Positions 1 through 8,690 are shown, counted from the stretch's first letter. The stretch: DNA of 19,252 bases from UMGS172 sp045651745 (GCA_045651745.1 JAZRSW010000006.1:1-19252); one strand, 5' to 3'. The notes: generated by a model from the letters alone, not told the origin. Numbers and translations are program-made.

Positions 1-2441
1 CAAGAGCCTGAGAACTCGAGTAACGGTTTCTTGTACTGAGAAGCAATAATGTTCTGAGAACCGGCAACGCCTTCCTTCTCGGTAACATTTGCTACACAGT
101 AATCGAATACATCCTGCTCAGCCAACTGAGTATCTTTTGCAACCATCTTCAAAGAGTTGGTCGGGCAAACACCGATACATACGCCGCAACCCATACAATC
201 CATCGGCGAAACAGCCAAGGTGTAGGTGTATTCAGTCTTAACGATAGGCTTCGGAGCCTTCTTCATGTTAGCGGGAGCTGCTGCAACTTCGTCAGCATCA
301 AGAGCGAACGGACGGATAGTAGCATGCGGGCAAACGTATGCACACTTGTTACACTTAGCACAGGTATCGGCATTCCACTCGGGAACGAGAACTGCAACAC
401 CGCGTTTCTCGTAAGCAGAAGCACCCTGCTCGAATGAACCGTCAGCATGGTCAACGAAAGCAGATACGGGGAGGCTGTCACCATCCATAAGAGCAACCGG
501 CTTCATAATGCCGTCAACCATCTTAACTAACTTTTCGCTACCCTCAGACTTAACTGCTTCAGCAGTATCAACTGCATTAGCCCAGTCAGCCGGGACGTCA
601 ATCTTAACGAAAGCAGTTGCACCGGCATCGATAGCCTTCTCGTTCATTTCGACGATTTCTTTACCCTTCTTCATGAACTTCTGTGCTTTTTCCTTCATAT
701 AGCCGATAGCCTCTTCCTTAGGAAGAACGTTGGAAAGTGCAAAGAATGCAGACTGAAGAACAGTATTGGTACGCTTGCCAAGACCGATTTCGGCAGCCAA
801 ATCAATAGCGTTAACAGTATAAAGCTGAACATTGTTGTTAGCAATGTATCTCTTTGCTTCAGCGGGCATATGCTCATTGAGTTCTTCAGCAGTCCACTGG
901 CAGTTAATCAAGAATACACCGCCCGGCTTAACGTCGTTAACCATCTTGTAACCCTTAATTACATAAGAGGGGTTATGGCAAGCAACGAAGTCAGCCTTGT
1001 TGATATAGTAAGGACTCTTAATCGGCTTGTCACCAAATCTCAAGTGTGAAATTGTGATACCACCGGTCTTCTTAGAGTCATACTGGAAGTAAGCCTGAAC
1101 ATACTTATCAGTGTGGTCACCGATAATCTTAATAGAGTCTTTGTTAGCACCAACGGTACCGTCACCGCCAAGACCCCAGAACTTGCACTCGATGGTGCCT
1201 TCTGCTGCAGTGTTGGGAGCTTCTTTTTCATCGAGAGAAAGATGAGTAACGTCATCGTTAATACCGAGAGTGAAGTGAGCCTTGGGCTCGTGCTTCTTAA
1301 GCTCATCATATACTGCAAAGATAGAAGAAGGAGGAGTATCCTTCGAACCGAGACCGTAACGGCCACCGATAACCTTTGCACTTCTGCCGCAAGCTGCAAG
1401 ACCTGCAACAACATCGAGGAACAAAGGCTCACCTAAAGAACCGGGCTCCTTAGTTCTGTCGAGAACTGCAATCTTCTTAACTGTTGCGGGGATAGCTTCT
1501 ACCAACTTCTCTGCAACGAACGGACGATACAAGCGAACCTTTACAAGACCAACCTTCTCGCCCAAAGCAGTCATATAGTCGATAACTTCTTCTGCTACGT
1601 CGCAGATAGAACCCATAGCGATGATGATGTTCTCAGCATCGGGTGCACCGTAGTAGTTGAACAACTTATAGTCAGTGCCGATTTTAGCATTAACCTTGTC
1701 CATATACTCCTCAACAATTGCGGGGAGTTTATCGTAATACTCGTTGCAAGCCTCTCTGTGCTGGAAGAAAATATCGCCGTTTTCGTGAGAACCACGCATT
1801 ACGGGACGGTCAGGGTTTAATGCTCTCTTTCTGAAAGCATCAACAGCGTCCATATCGCACATTTCTTTCAAATCGTCAAAATCCCAAATCTCAATCTTCT
1901 GAAGCTCGTGAGAAGTACGGAAGCCGTCGAAGAAGTTTAAGAAAGGTACGCGACCTTTAATAGTTGCCAAATGAGCAACTGCGCCAAGGTCCATAACTTC
2001 CTGAGTGTTGGTTTCTGCAAGCATTGCAAAACCGGTCTGACGGCAAGCATAAACGTCAGAATGGTCACCAAAAATGTTAAGAGCCTGAGAAGCTACGCAG
2101 CGAGCTGAAACGTGGAATACGCTGGGAAGCAATTCACCTGCAATCTTATACATATTGGGAATCATCAATAATAGACCCTGAGATGCAGTGTAAGTGGTAG
2201 TCAAAGCACCTGCGTTCAAGGAACCGTGAACGGTACCTGCTGCACCTGCTTCAGACTGCATTTCGGAAACCTTAACGGTTGTGCCGAAAATGTTTTTGAG
2301 GCCTTGAGCTGACCACTGGTCAACATAGTCGGCCATCGGGCTGGACGGTGTAATAGGATAAATACCTGCTACTTCGGTAAACGCATATGATACGTGAGCC
2401 GCAGCATTGTTACCGTCCATGGTTTTCATTTTTCTTGCCAT
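1..2441 (-). CDS. nifJ: Pyruvate:ferredoxin (flavodoxin) oxidoreductase, N-terminal 813 codons (partial)
   Basis: An open frame runs on the minus strand from an ATG at 2441 off the left edge of the window without a stop. The enzyme oxidatively decarboxylates pyruvate with CoA to acetyl-CoA and CO2 and reduces ferredoxin; it is cytoplasmic and central to anaerobic energy metabolism. The N-terminal pyrimidine-binding domain shows YPITPSS with Thr31 and an EMQSEAGAAG segment with Glu64, which match catalytic-site positions known in Desulfovibrio africanus PFOR. Later come the CoA-binding and gamma-type domains and then a two-cluster ferredoxin domain: CxxCxxCxxxCP at Cys694/697/700/704 and again at Cys749/752/755/759. 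The family is about 1170-1200 residues, so the C-terminal TPP pyrophosphate domain lies outside the window. AGGAGG sits 9 nt before the ATG. No other gene precedes it on this strand within about 190 bp, so it is probably transcribed from its own promoter. Confidence 0.97.
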   Translation of the reverse strand, partial: MARKMKTMDGNNAAAHVSYAFTEVAGIYPITPSSPMADYVDQWSAQGLKNIFGTTVKVSEMQSEAGAAGTVHGSLNAGALTTTYTASQGLLLMIPNMYKIAGELLPSVFHVSARCVASQALNIFGDHSDVYACRQTGFAMLAETNTQEVMDLGAVAHLATIKGRVPFLNFFDGFRTSHELQKIEIWDFDDLKEMCDMDAVDAFRKRALNPDRPVMRGSHENGDIFFQHREACNEYYDKLPAIVEEYMDKVNAKIGTDYKLFNYYGAPDAENIIIAMGSICDVAEEVIDYMTALGEKVGLVKVRLYRPFVAEKLVEAIPATVKKIAVLDRTKEPGSLGEPLFLDVVAGLAACGRSAKVIGGRYGLGSKDTPPSSIFAVYDELKKHEPKAHFTLGINDDVTHLSLDEKEAPNTAAEGTIECKFWGLGGDGTVGANKDSIKIIGDHTDKYVQAYFQYDSKKTGGITISHLRFGDKPIKSPYYINKADFVACHNPSYVIKGYKMVNDVKPGGVFLINCQWTAEELNEHMPAEAKRYIANNNVQLYTVNAIDLAAEIGLGKRTNTVLQSAFFALSNVLPKEEAIGYMKEKAQKFMKKGKEIVEMNEKAIDAGATAFVKIDVPADWANAVDTAEAVKSEGSEKLVKMVDGIMKPVALMDGDSLPVSAFVDHADGSFEQGASAYEKRGVAVLVPEWNADTCAKCNKCAYVCPHATIRPFALDADEVAAAPANMKKAPKPIVKTEYTYTLAVSPMDCMGCGVCIGVCPTNSLKMVAKDTQLAEQDVFDYCVANVTEKEGVAGSQNIIASQYKKPLLEFSGS

Positions 2442-2536
2442 GGGAAATTTCCTCCTTATGTGAAATAACTTTAACAAAATTATATTAAAACAAGTTCGTT
2501 TCATATAAAACGCATACTTGTCCGCATACATCTAAT

Positions 2537-2565
2537 ATCATAACACTTTTTTATCATTAAGTAAA
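2537..2565 (-). promoter_or_regulatory. Candidate sigma-A promoter of nifJ
   Basis: On the minus strand TTTACT (2565-2560) and TATGAT (2542-2537) are separated by 17 bp in the AT-rich gap upstream of nifJ. It would give a leader of about 90 nt. A TTGACA also occurs further upstream (about 2601-2596) but has no good -10 at the right distance. Assigned by eye only. Confidence 0.5.
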
Positions 2566-2635
2566 TAGTAAATCGTTAAAAATTCGTAATTTTTTTGTCA
2601 ATCTTTATGGTTATTTTGCCTTATTTCATTAATTG

Positions 2636-4048
2636 CTATTCGTTCGTACTCGAATTTGGCTCTTTTTCAAGTTCTTTTAACACTTTTATGGTTATAGGAA
2701 CTGAAATTATCAGAGTCAATACATCGGCAACGGGTTGCGCTAACATAACACCCGTAAAATCGAATATATAAGGCAACGTAAGAATCGCGGGAATAAACGT
2801 CAAACCGTTTCGGGCGATAGCAAGCACTGTTGCGCTGAAAACCTTACCCATTGTTTGAAGCATCATATTACTCATAACAACCCACGACATTACAGGGAAC
2901 GTTACCAACTGAAAACGCATTGCAGTACCCGCAATACGTGCAATTTCCTGACTGTCACTGAAAACACCGGTAATCTGTTTTGAGAATATAAACGCGGGAA
3001 TGGAAATTCCGATAATAAACACAACTGCCCACTTTACACAGAACCAAAACGATGCTTTGACTCTATTATACAGTTTTGCGCCGTAATTAAACCCACAAAC
3101 CGGCTGAAATCCCTGACCGAAGCCGATAAGGGTTGAGGCGGCAAACAACATTATTCTCGACACAACCGACATTGCGGCAACGGCGGGTGTACCGTAACCA
3201 CGCGCCATATTGTTAAGGCAGGCAATCGACACCGAGGACAACCCCTGCCTACCCAAAGACGGCAAGCCACCGCGAAAAATTTCCGAAACACAAAACTTAT
3301 TAAACCGCAAGTTTTTGAAACGGATTTTTATACAGTCACTTTTTTCAATACCAATAAGCAATAAACTAAAACTTATTGCCTGACCGATAATTGTAGCCAA
3401 CGCAGCACCCTTAACACCCAAATTAAGACCTAAAATAAACCAAGCATCAAGTCCTATATTAAGCACCGCACCGGTTGAAATTCCCACAACCGCAAAGGTT
3501 GCGTTGCCCTGAAAACGCATCTGATTATTAAGCACGATTGACGCCATATTTATCGGTGCGCCTAAAAGAATTATGTTCATATATTGGAGTGTTTCTTCCA
3601 AAAAATCAGGGTTACAACCTAACACTGATGCCAATTGCTCGTCAAATGTTATTCCCAACACCGTCATTAAAACGCCCGTAATTATAGCGTAAAAGAAACC
3701 CGAAGTTGCTACGGCTTCCGCCGATTTTACATCGTTTTGTCCTAACGCCCTCGACACGAAATTACCTGAGCCGTGTCCAAAGAAAAAGCCGAAAGCCTGA
3801 ATAACCGCCATAAGCGACATTACGACACCTACCGCCGCAATTGCCGCCTCTTGGTCGCGGACGGCTGTTGCACTTCCCTTGCCGATAAGACCGACAAAAT
3901 AGGTGTCAGCCATATTGTAGAATGTGGTTACAAGCATACTGATAATAGTCGGTATAGCCAACTTTAAAATCAGTTTTTCTACCGGCTCGGTTGTCATTTT
4001 TATAAACTTTTCCCGCCGTAGCATTTCGGCATTTTTAACCTCTGACAT
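2636..4048 (-). CDS. MATE family multidrug/sodium (or proton) antiporter
   Basis: A 470-residue polytopic membrane protein, typical in length for the MATE family (about 450-480). The early segment PVEKLILKLAIPTIISMLV followed by FYNMADTYFVG is the characteristic MATE helix-1/helix-2 region; two homologous MatE halves follow (roughly residues 27-200 and 250-440) with about 12 hydrophobic helices. The tail is short and hydrophilic. MATE proteins export cationic drugs or metabolites in exchange for Na+ or H+; the substrate here cannot be read from sequence. The start is supported by AAGGA shortly upstream. It begins 15 bp after the stop of the ABC-F gene on the same strand with no terminator between them, so the two are probably cotranscribed, which would fit a shared role in drug tolerance. 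That functional link is inference. Confidence 0.95.
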   Translation of the reverse strand: MSEVKNAEMLRREKFIKMTTEPVEKLILKLAIPTIISMLVTTFYNMADTYFVGLIGKGSATAVRDQEAAIAAVGVVMSLMAVIQAFGFFFGHGSGNFVSRALGQNDVKSAEAVATSGFFYAIITGVLMTVLGITFDEQLASVLGCNPDFLEETLQYMNIILLGAPINMASIVLNNQMRFQGNATFAVVGISTGAVLNIGLDAWFILGLNLGVKGAALATIIGQAISFSLLLIGIEKSDCIKIRFKNLRFNKFCVSEIFRGGLPSLGRQGLSSVSIACLNNMARGYGTPAVAAMSVVSRIMLFAASTLIGFGQGFQPVCGFNYGAKLYNRVKASFWFCVKWAVVFIIGISIPAFIFSKQITGVFSDSQEIARIAGTAMRFQLVTFPVMSWVVMSNMMLQTMGKVFSATVLAIARNGLTFIPAILTLPYIFDFTGVMLAQPVADVLTLIISVPITIKVLKELEKEPNSSTNE

Positions 4049-4063
4049 TTCAATTCCTTCTTT

Positions 4064-5950
4064 TTACTGTTCTAATTCTTCCAATTTAGCACCGACATCT
4101 GCCCACTGTTCCATAAGGTCTTCTAACTGTCGGTTAAGTTCGTCAGCCAAAGTGGACAGTTCGGTCACTTTTTCATAATCAGTAGAGATTTCGGGCAAAC
4201 TCAATTCTCTCGCAACCCGTTCAATCTCTGCTTCGCAGTGTGCGATTTCCTCTTCTATTTTAGAAAACGCGGTTTTGAGTTTACGTAGTTCTTTTGCCTC
4301 TTGTTTTTTGCGAAGGTACTCATTTTTGTTTTCCGAAGCCGTTTTTTCGGCTTTAGGAGTTTCAAGAACCTCTCGCACCTCTAAATATTTATCATAGTTT
4401 CCGTCCAAACTTTTGACAGTACCGTTCTCAAAGTACAATATCAAGGTTGCCAAGCGGTTAATCAGATAACGGTCGTGCGATACGCAAATAACCGTGCCGT
4501 CATACCCACTCAAAGCCTCCTCCAAAACCTCGCGCGATTCCAAATCAAGATGGTTGGTCGGCTCGTCGAGTAAAAGTAAATTGTTATGTGCTAACATCAG
4601 TCGACAAAGGGCAACCCTTGCTCTTTCACCGCCCGAAAGTGTCTCAATTTTCTCGAAAACTTCGTCACCTTTAAATAAAAACAACGCCAAGGCACTGCGA
4701 AGTGCAGTATCGCCCAAATACGGGTAATCATCACGAAGTTGGTCAAAAATCGTCTTGTTTAAATCAAGATTTCTCTGATGTTGGTCAAAATATCCGACCG
4801 ACACGCCAACACCGTATTCAACGGCGGTTTTATCGGTGATTTGTTTTAACAACGTAGTTTTACCGCAACCGTTAGGGCCGATAATAAATATGCGGTCACC
4901 ACGGCGGACGTCAATATCGACATTACTGTAAAGCCGATTTCCGTCAAACGACACCGAAAGATTTTCACCTTTCAGCACCTCGTCACCGCTTCTCGTATCA
5001 GCACTGAAAGAAAGCGTCATGCCTTCTCTTTCGCTGTCAGGCACTTCGAGGTCACGTAACAAGCGGTCAATCATTTTCTGCTTATTTTCGGCGGTTTTTA
5101 TGTTCTTTTCACGGTTCCAACGGCGTTGCTGTTCAATGATTTTCTCAATTCGCGAAACCTCACGCATTGTGTTATCAAAATTACGCTGAACAGTAAGTTT
5201 TCTTTCCTCTTTCACAACACAATACTTGGTATAATTACCATCACAAGTATAAAGTTTATGGTTGTCCATCTCAAAAATTCGATTGGCAACCCTATCAAGA
5301 AAATACCTGTCGTGCGAGATTATAACGACTGCCTTTTTGCAGGTTTTAATGTACCCGTCAAGCCATTCAATAGCATCAATATCAAGGTGGTTGGTCGGCT
5401 CGTCTAATAAAATTACATCGGGCGCCGACAAAAGAAGTTTACATAATTCTATTTTTGAGCGTTGTCCGCCCGAGAGCGCAGGAATAGTCAGTAACAGCTC
5501 TTCTTCCGAAAAGCCCAATCCCATCAAAGCCGATTTTGTTCGTGAACGAAAGGTTAATCCGCCCAAACGTTCAAATTTTTCTCTTAACTCGTGCTGATAA
5601 GCAATCATTTCGTCACTTTGGTCGGTTTCAAGTTTTAAAGTAACCTCTGACAACTCGTCCTCTAACTTTAAAAGTTTGTCGAAAACCGACAACGCCTCAA
5701 AATAAGCCGTTTTGGTTGAACCTTGGCACGCGTGCTGATTAAGTACACCGATTGTAACACCACTTTTGCGTACAACACCACCCGCATCAGGCAATTCCTC
5801 TCCCGACAGAATGCGAAAAAGTGTGGTCTTACCGCAACCGTTTCCGCCGATAAGACCTATAATATCATCAGGTTCAATATTAAACCCAATGTTTTCAAAC
5901 AATAAATTATCACCGTAGGACTTCGAAAGTCCGCTGACGCTTACAAGCAT
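4064..5950 (-). CDS. ABC-F family ATPase (translation-associated, no membrane domain)
   Basis: A 628-residue protein with two ABC cassettes in tandem and no membrane helices, the hallmark of ABC-F proteins, which act on the ribosome as translation factors or antibiotic-protection factors. Cassette 1 has Walker A GGNGCGKT at 35-42, signature LSGGQ at 159-163 and Walker B with Asp183-Glu184 in LLDEPTNHLD. Cassette 2 has Walker A ending at Lys364, LSGGE at 438-442 and Asp462-Glu463 in a second LLDEPTNHLD. The charged inter-cassette linker (about 195-345) corresponds to the P-site tRNA-interaction motif region, and the C-terminus (about 540-628) is a predicted coiled coil rich in Glu and Lys, as in Uup/YdiF-like members. 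GGAGAG lies 5 nt before the ATG. It could be a housekeeping ABC-F or a resistance factor; the neighbouring MATE gene hints at the latter but does not prove it. Confidence 0.95.
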   Translation of the reverse strand: MLVSVSGLSKSYGDNLLFENIGFNIEPDDIIGLIGGNGCGKTTLFRILSGEELPDAGGVVRKSGVTIGVLNQHACQGSTKTAYFEALSVFDKLLKLEDELSEVTLKLETDQSDEMIAYQHELREKFERLGGLTFRSRTKSALMGLGFSEEELLLTIPALSGGQRSKIELCKLLLSAPDVILLDEPTNHLDIDAIEWLDGYIKTCKKAVVIISHDRYFLDRVANRIFEMDNHKLYTCDGNYTKYCVVKEERKLTVQRNFDNTMREVSRIEKIIEQQRRWNREKNIKTAENKQKMIDRLLRDLEVPDSEREGMTLSFSADTRSGDEVLKGENLSVSFDGNRLYSNVDIDVRRGDRIFIIGPNGCGKTTLLKQITDKTAVEYGVGVSVGYFDQHQRNLDLNKTIFDQLRDDYPYLGDTALRSALALFLFKGDEVFEKIETLSGGERARVALCRLMLAHNNLLLLDEPTNHLDLESREVLEEALSGYDGTVICVSHDRYLINRLATLILYFENGTVKSLDGNYDKYLEVREVLETPKAEKTASENKNEYLRKKQEAKELRKLKTAFSKIEEEIAHCEAEIERVARELSLPEISTDYEKVTELSTLADELNRQLEDLMEQWADVGAKLEELEQ

Positions 5951-6121
5951 TTTTTCTCTCCAAAACCTAAAAATAAGTACGTAAATTTGATAATAATTTC
6001 TATCATTTTATTTTATCACAAACTAATTGTTTTTAAAAGAGGTTATGTTCAATAATTTCATAAATTTACGTGTTTACAAACATTTAATTGAAAATATAAC
6101 CTTAATGTGTTAAAATAACCT
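5951..6121. other. AT-rich ABC-F leader/promoter region left of the TIR element
   Basis: This stretch holds no gene other than the doubtful leader peptide. It contains a 10-bp inverted repeat ACGTAAATTT (5979-5988) / AAATTTACGT (6062-6071) with a 73-bp spacer, and a direct repeat ATAACCTTAA at 6096-6105 and 6115-6124, the second copy running into the left end of the TIR element. No convincing -35/-10 pair for the ABC-F gene was found; the best -10 is TAAAAT on the minus strand near 6015 with a poor -35. Confidence 0.5.
6023..6061 (-). CDS. Possible 12-residue leader peptide upstream of the ABC-F gene
   Basis: On the minus strand an ATG at 6061 opens a 12-codon frame, MKLLNITSFKNN, ending in TAG at 6025-6023, 72 bp before the ABC-F start. 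It lies between the arms of a 10-bp perfect inverted repeat (5979-5988 and 6062-6071). Several antibiotic-induced ABC-F genes are known to be controlled by short upstream reading frames and attenuation, which makes this worth noting. There is no convincing ribosome binding site, and a possible -10 hexamer (TAAAAT) lies downstream of it, which would exclude it from the mRNA. A chance frame in AT-rich DNA is a real alternative. Confidence 0.2.
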   Translation of the reverse strand: MKLLNITSFKNN

Positions 6122-6396
6122 TAAGCAAACGCGAATAATCCGAACCTGCCTAAAACGGCATTCTTTCGGCACTTTTCGGTTTGTCATCACCCGTAGGCGT
6201 TAGCCTGACGGATTCTTCCGCACCAAAAATCACTCGAAATTCTGCCCGTTTTAGGTCGCAGAATTTTAAAGAGTTGAATTTTTGGCTGTGCGAGGCACAA
6301 AACGCAGTTAATCCTGACGGATTAACGAGTATTTTAACAATGCAAATACGAAAATTGAGCCTTTAAAATCAGGTTCGGATTATTCGTGTTTGCTTA
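6122..6396. mobile_element. MITE-like element with 27-bp terminal inverted repeats and internal hairpins, no ORF
   Basis: The left end (6122-6148) and right end (6370-6396) are inverted repeats matching at 26 of 27 positions; the single difference (6131 G versus 6387 T) would still pair as G-U in RNA. The outermost two bases on each side are TA, so the element may be a 271-bp unit flanked by a TA target duplication as made by IS630/Tc1-mariner transposases, although TA is self-complementary and cannot be told apart from longer arms. Inside are hairpins at 6191-6211 (CCGTAGGC with GCCT/ACGG), 6237-6266 (AAATTCTGC/GCAGAATTT), 6287-6299 (TGTGC/GCACA) and 6307-6326 (GTTAATC/GATTAAC), and an 11-bp direct repeat CCTGACGGATT at 6204-6214 and 6313-6323. 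It carries no credible protein frame. It sits in the divergent promoter region between the ABC-F and LTA-synthase-like genes. Confidence 0.7.
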
Positions 6397-6429
6397 CTGT
6401 AAATCATCTTTTTTAATTCGGGTGAAATT

Positions 6430-8652
6430 ATGAGTTTTTCTAGTAAATTAAAAACTTTTGGTCAGTCAGCCAAAGAGAAAACTTTGACTGCCTTGAAATT
6501 CCTTAACCGACATGATTGGCTTACGTGCTTTATAATCGGTCTTATTTTGAACTTTACGACCGAGTGTTTACACCGACATTCTTTTTTTGGCGGTGTGATG
6601 CACGTTGTAAAAAATCCGTTGCCGTTTTTATTCGGCGCTTTAATTATCGCGACCGTACTTTCCTTATTTGCACTTTTTAAGCGAAAATACTTTTTCTGGG
6701 CGTTTATCTTCTGCTTATTTTTAGGTTTTGGTATTGCTAACTGCGTACTGCTTAATCTCCGCGTAACACCGCTTGAATGGGCAGATTTGCAAGTTGTCAA
6801 AATCAGCCTTATCACAAAATATCTTAATGTTTTTGAAATTATTCTTGCAGTTCTTCCTATCGTATTAGCATTGATTGGCTTGGCTTTTTTCTTTATTAAA
6901 TGCCCCAAAATTAAGGTTAATTATCTAAAAAACGGTATTACCGCCGGCATTTACACCATTATATTAGTCACGAGTCTTTTTACATTCCGCGCAACCGACA
7001 TACTTTTGTCAAAACACACCAAAAACTTGGCTAACGCTTATAAGGATTACGGATTTTACTACTGTTTCTTGTGCAGTATTTTCGACCTTGGTATCGACCA
7101 ACCTGAACTTTACACCGAAGAAGACGTTAAAACCATTACGTCGGCATTGAGCACTACCGCCAACAATAATGAGGAAATAAAAGCGCAAGCTTCTTTAATT
7201 CAAAACGGTGAAAAATCGCCCAACGTGATTTTCCTTCAACTTGAAACTTTTTTCGACGTAAATCACCTATCTAACGTTGATTTTTCAGAAAACCCAATAC
7301 CCAATTTTTCCAGACTTCACAATAATTTTTCATCAGGATATATCGGCGTGCCATCAATCGGCGCAGGCACTGCAAACACCGAATTTGAAATAATTTCCGG
7401 TATGTCTTTAGAACACTTCGGTATGGGTGAATACCCATATAAAACCGTGCTTCAAAAAAATCCGAGTGAAAGTATTTGCTATAACCTTAAAAATCACGGC
7501 TATTCTACCCACGCTATTCACAACAACACTGCAACATTTTATGACCGCAACCTTGTTTTTTCAAATTTAGGGTTTGACTCTTTTACTTCAATTGAGTATA
7601 TGCAAAACCTTGAATACACCTCTACGGGTTGGGCAAAAGATAATGTTTTAGTGGAAAGTATTACCGAATGTCTTGATTCTTCCGAAAGTTCCGACTTTGT
7701 TTACACAATTACCGTTCAGGGACACGGAAAGTACCCCTCGGAATATGCCGACGAAATGCTTATTTCGGCTGAAGGCTTTAGTGACGACGAAGACACCGCA
7801 AAAGAGTTTACCTATTATATTAACCAACTTTATGAGGTTGACCAATTCATCGGAAACCTTTTAACAACGCTTGAAAAGCGTGATGAACGCACCGTTGTTG
7901 TTATGTTTGGCGACCATCTGCCAAGTTTTGACATTAAACCTGAGGACTTGGAGGGTGGCGACCTGTTTAGAACTGAATATGTCATTTGGGACAACTTCGG
8001 ATTAAACACACAAAACGGTGATATTACTGCATATCAAATTTCAGCACACATTATGGGATTGTTGGGTTTAAGTGATGGAAACTTAACCAAACTCCACCAA
8101 AATTTCAAAGGTTCAGAGCAATATGATAAATGGTTAAAAACTCTTGAATACGATATGCTTTACGGCGAAAAATATGCCTACGGCGGTAAAGAAAACTATC
8201 CTTATAAAACCACCGAAATTAAAATGGGTGTTAAAGAAATCACTATTAATAACGTTCAATATGACGAAGATGAAATTTTAACCGTCACAGGTGAAAACTT
8301 TACCGAATTCAGCAAAATCACCCTTAACGAGAAAAAGCTCAATACTGTTTTTATAGACAACAACACTCTTATAACCGAACACCCAACCGATATTGTCGCA
8401 GGAGACCTTTTAACAGTTGTTCAGGCCACGACATCGGGCGAAATTTTAAGCAGTACAAAACTGTACCTTATCGGCGGAACACAAGAAAAACCGACCGTAA
8501 CCGTTGACACCGAGAAAATAATTTATAAACCTAAAGGCTTTAAACTTTCCACATCAATTGCGATGATAATTGTCGGTATTGCGGTGATTTCAGTTTCGGT
8601 TATGGTAATCATATTAACCTTAAAACGCCGTAAATTTAATAAAACAAAATAA
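6430..8652 (+). CDS. LTA synthase / phosphoglycerol transferase family membrane sulfatase-fold enzyme with C-terminal extension
   Basis: A 740-residue protein with five N-terminal hydrophobic helices (about 33-47, 62-83, 87-108, 131-156, 169-188) followed by an extracellular sulfatase-fold catalytic domain, the architecture of LtaS, which transfers glycerol-phosphate from phosphatidylglycerol to lipoteichoic acid. Likely active-site residues are Glu272 in LQLETFFD, the nucleophile Thr314 in GAGTANTEFE, His432 in QGHGKYP and Asp495-His496 in FGDHLPSFD. Unlike typical LtaS (about 620-650 residues), it continues with a beta-rich segment from about 599 to 687 (VTGENF...) that resembles an IPT/TIG-type Ig fold, then a single membrane helix (about 700-732) and a basic tail KRRKFNKTK. 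The substrate could be a glycerol-phosphate polymer or another phospho-headgroup. The start is preceded only by a weak GGGTGA, and the gene follows the TIR element directly. Confidence 0.9.
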   Translation: MSFSSKLKTFGQSAKEKTLTALKFLNRHDWLTCFIIGLILNFTTECLHRHSFFGGVMHVVKNPLPFLFGALIIATVLSLFALFKRKYFFWAFIFCLFLGFGIANCVLLNLRVTPLEWADLQVVKISLITKYLNVFEIILAVLPIVLALIGLAFFFIKCPKIKVNYLKNGITAGIYTIILVTSLFTFRATDILLSKHTKNLANAYKDYGFYYCFLCSIFDLGIDQPELYTEEDVKTITSALSTTANNNEEIKAQASLIQNGEKSPNVIFLQLETFFDVNHLSNVDFSENPIPNFSRLHNNFSSGYIGVPSIGAGTANTEFEIISGMSLEHFGMGEYPYKTVLQKNPSESICYNLKNHGYSTHAIHNNTATFYDRNLVFSNLGFDSFTSIEYMQNLEYTSTGWAKDNVLVESITECLDSSESSDFVYTITVQGHGKYPSEYADEMLISAEGFSDDEDTAKEFTYYINQLYEVDQFIGNLLTTLEKRDERTVVVMFGDHLPSFDIKPEDLEGGDLFRTEYVIWDNFGLNTQNGDITAYQISAHIMGLLGLSDGNLTKLHQNFKGSEQYDKWLKTLEYDMLYGEKYAYGGKENYPYKTTEIKMGVKEITINNVQYDEDEILTVTGENFTEFSKITLNEKKLNTVFIDNNTLITEHPTDIVAGDLLTVVQATTSGEILSSTKLYLIGGTQEKPTVTVDTEKIIYKPKGFKLSTSIAMIIVGIAVISVSVMVIILTLKRRKFNKTK

Positions 8653-8655
8653 AAG

Positions 8656-8690
8656 TAGCCTGCCGTTTAAAGCGGTAGGCTATCTCTTTT
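8656..8690. terminator. Bidirectional intrinsic terminator between convergent genes
   Basis: A 10-bp stem, TAGCCTGCCG (8656-8665) with CGGTAGGCTA (8673-8682) including one G-T pair and a 7-nt loop, is followed by TCTCTTTT on the plus strand. On the minus strand the stem is followed by ACTTTTATTTTGTTTT. It sits 3 bp after the LTA-synthase-like stop and 3 bp beyond the stop of the convergent phosphatase, so it can serve both. Confidence 0.85.

Noticed and set aside
1040..1436. Overlapping 107-130 codon frames on both strands
   Set aside because: Both lie inside the nifJ coding sequence in other frames; the nifJ frame carries clear conserved motifs on either side.
6181..6366. 61-codon plus-strand frame inside the TIR element
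   Set aside because: No ribosome binding site, low-complexity composition, and the region is explained by hairpins of the element.
6355..6383. Outward promoter at the right end of the TIR element (TTGAGC, 17 bp, GATTAT) for the LTA-synthase-like gene
   Set aside because: Both hexamers match the consensus at only about four positions, so it is not listed as a feature, though it remains possible.
6462..6908. 148-codon minus-strand frame
   Set aside because: Antisense shadow of the hydrophobic N-terminus of the LTA-synthase-like gene; Lys/Ile-rich with no domain.
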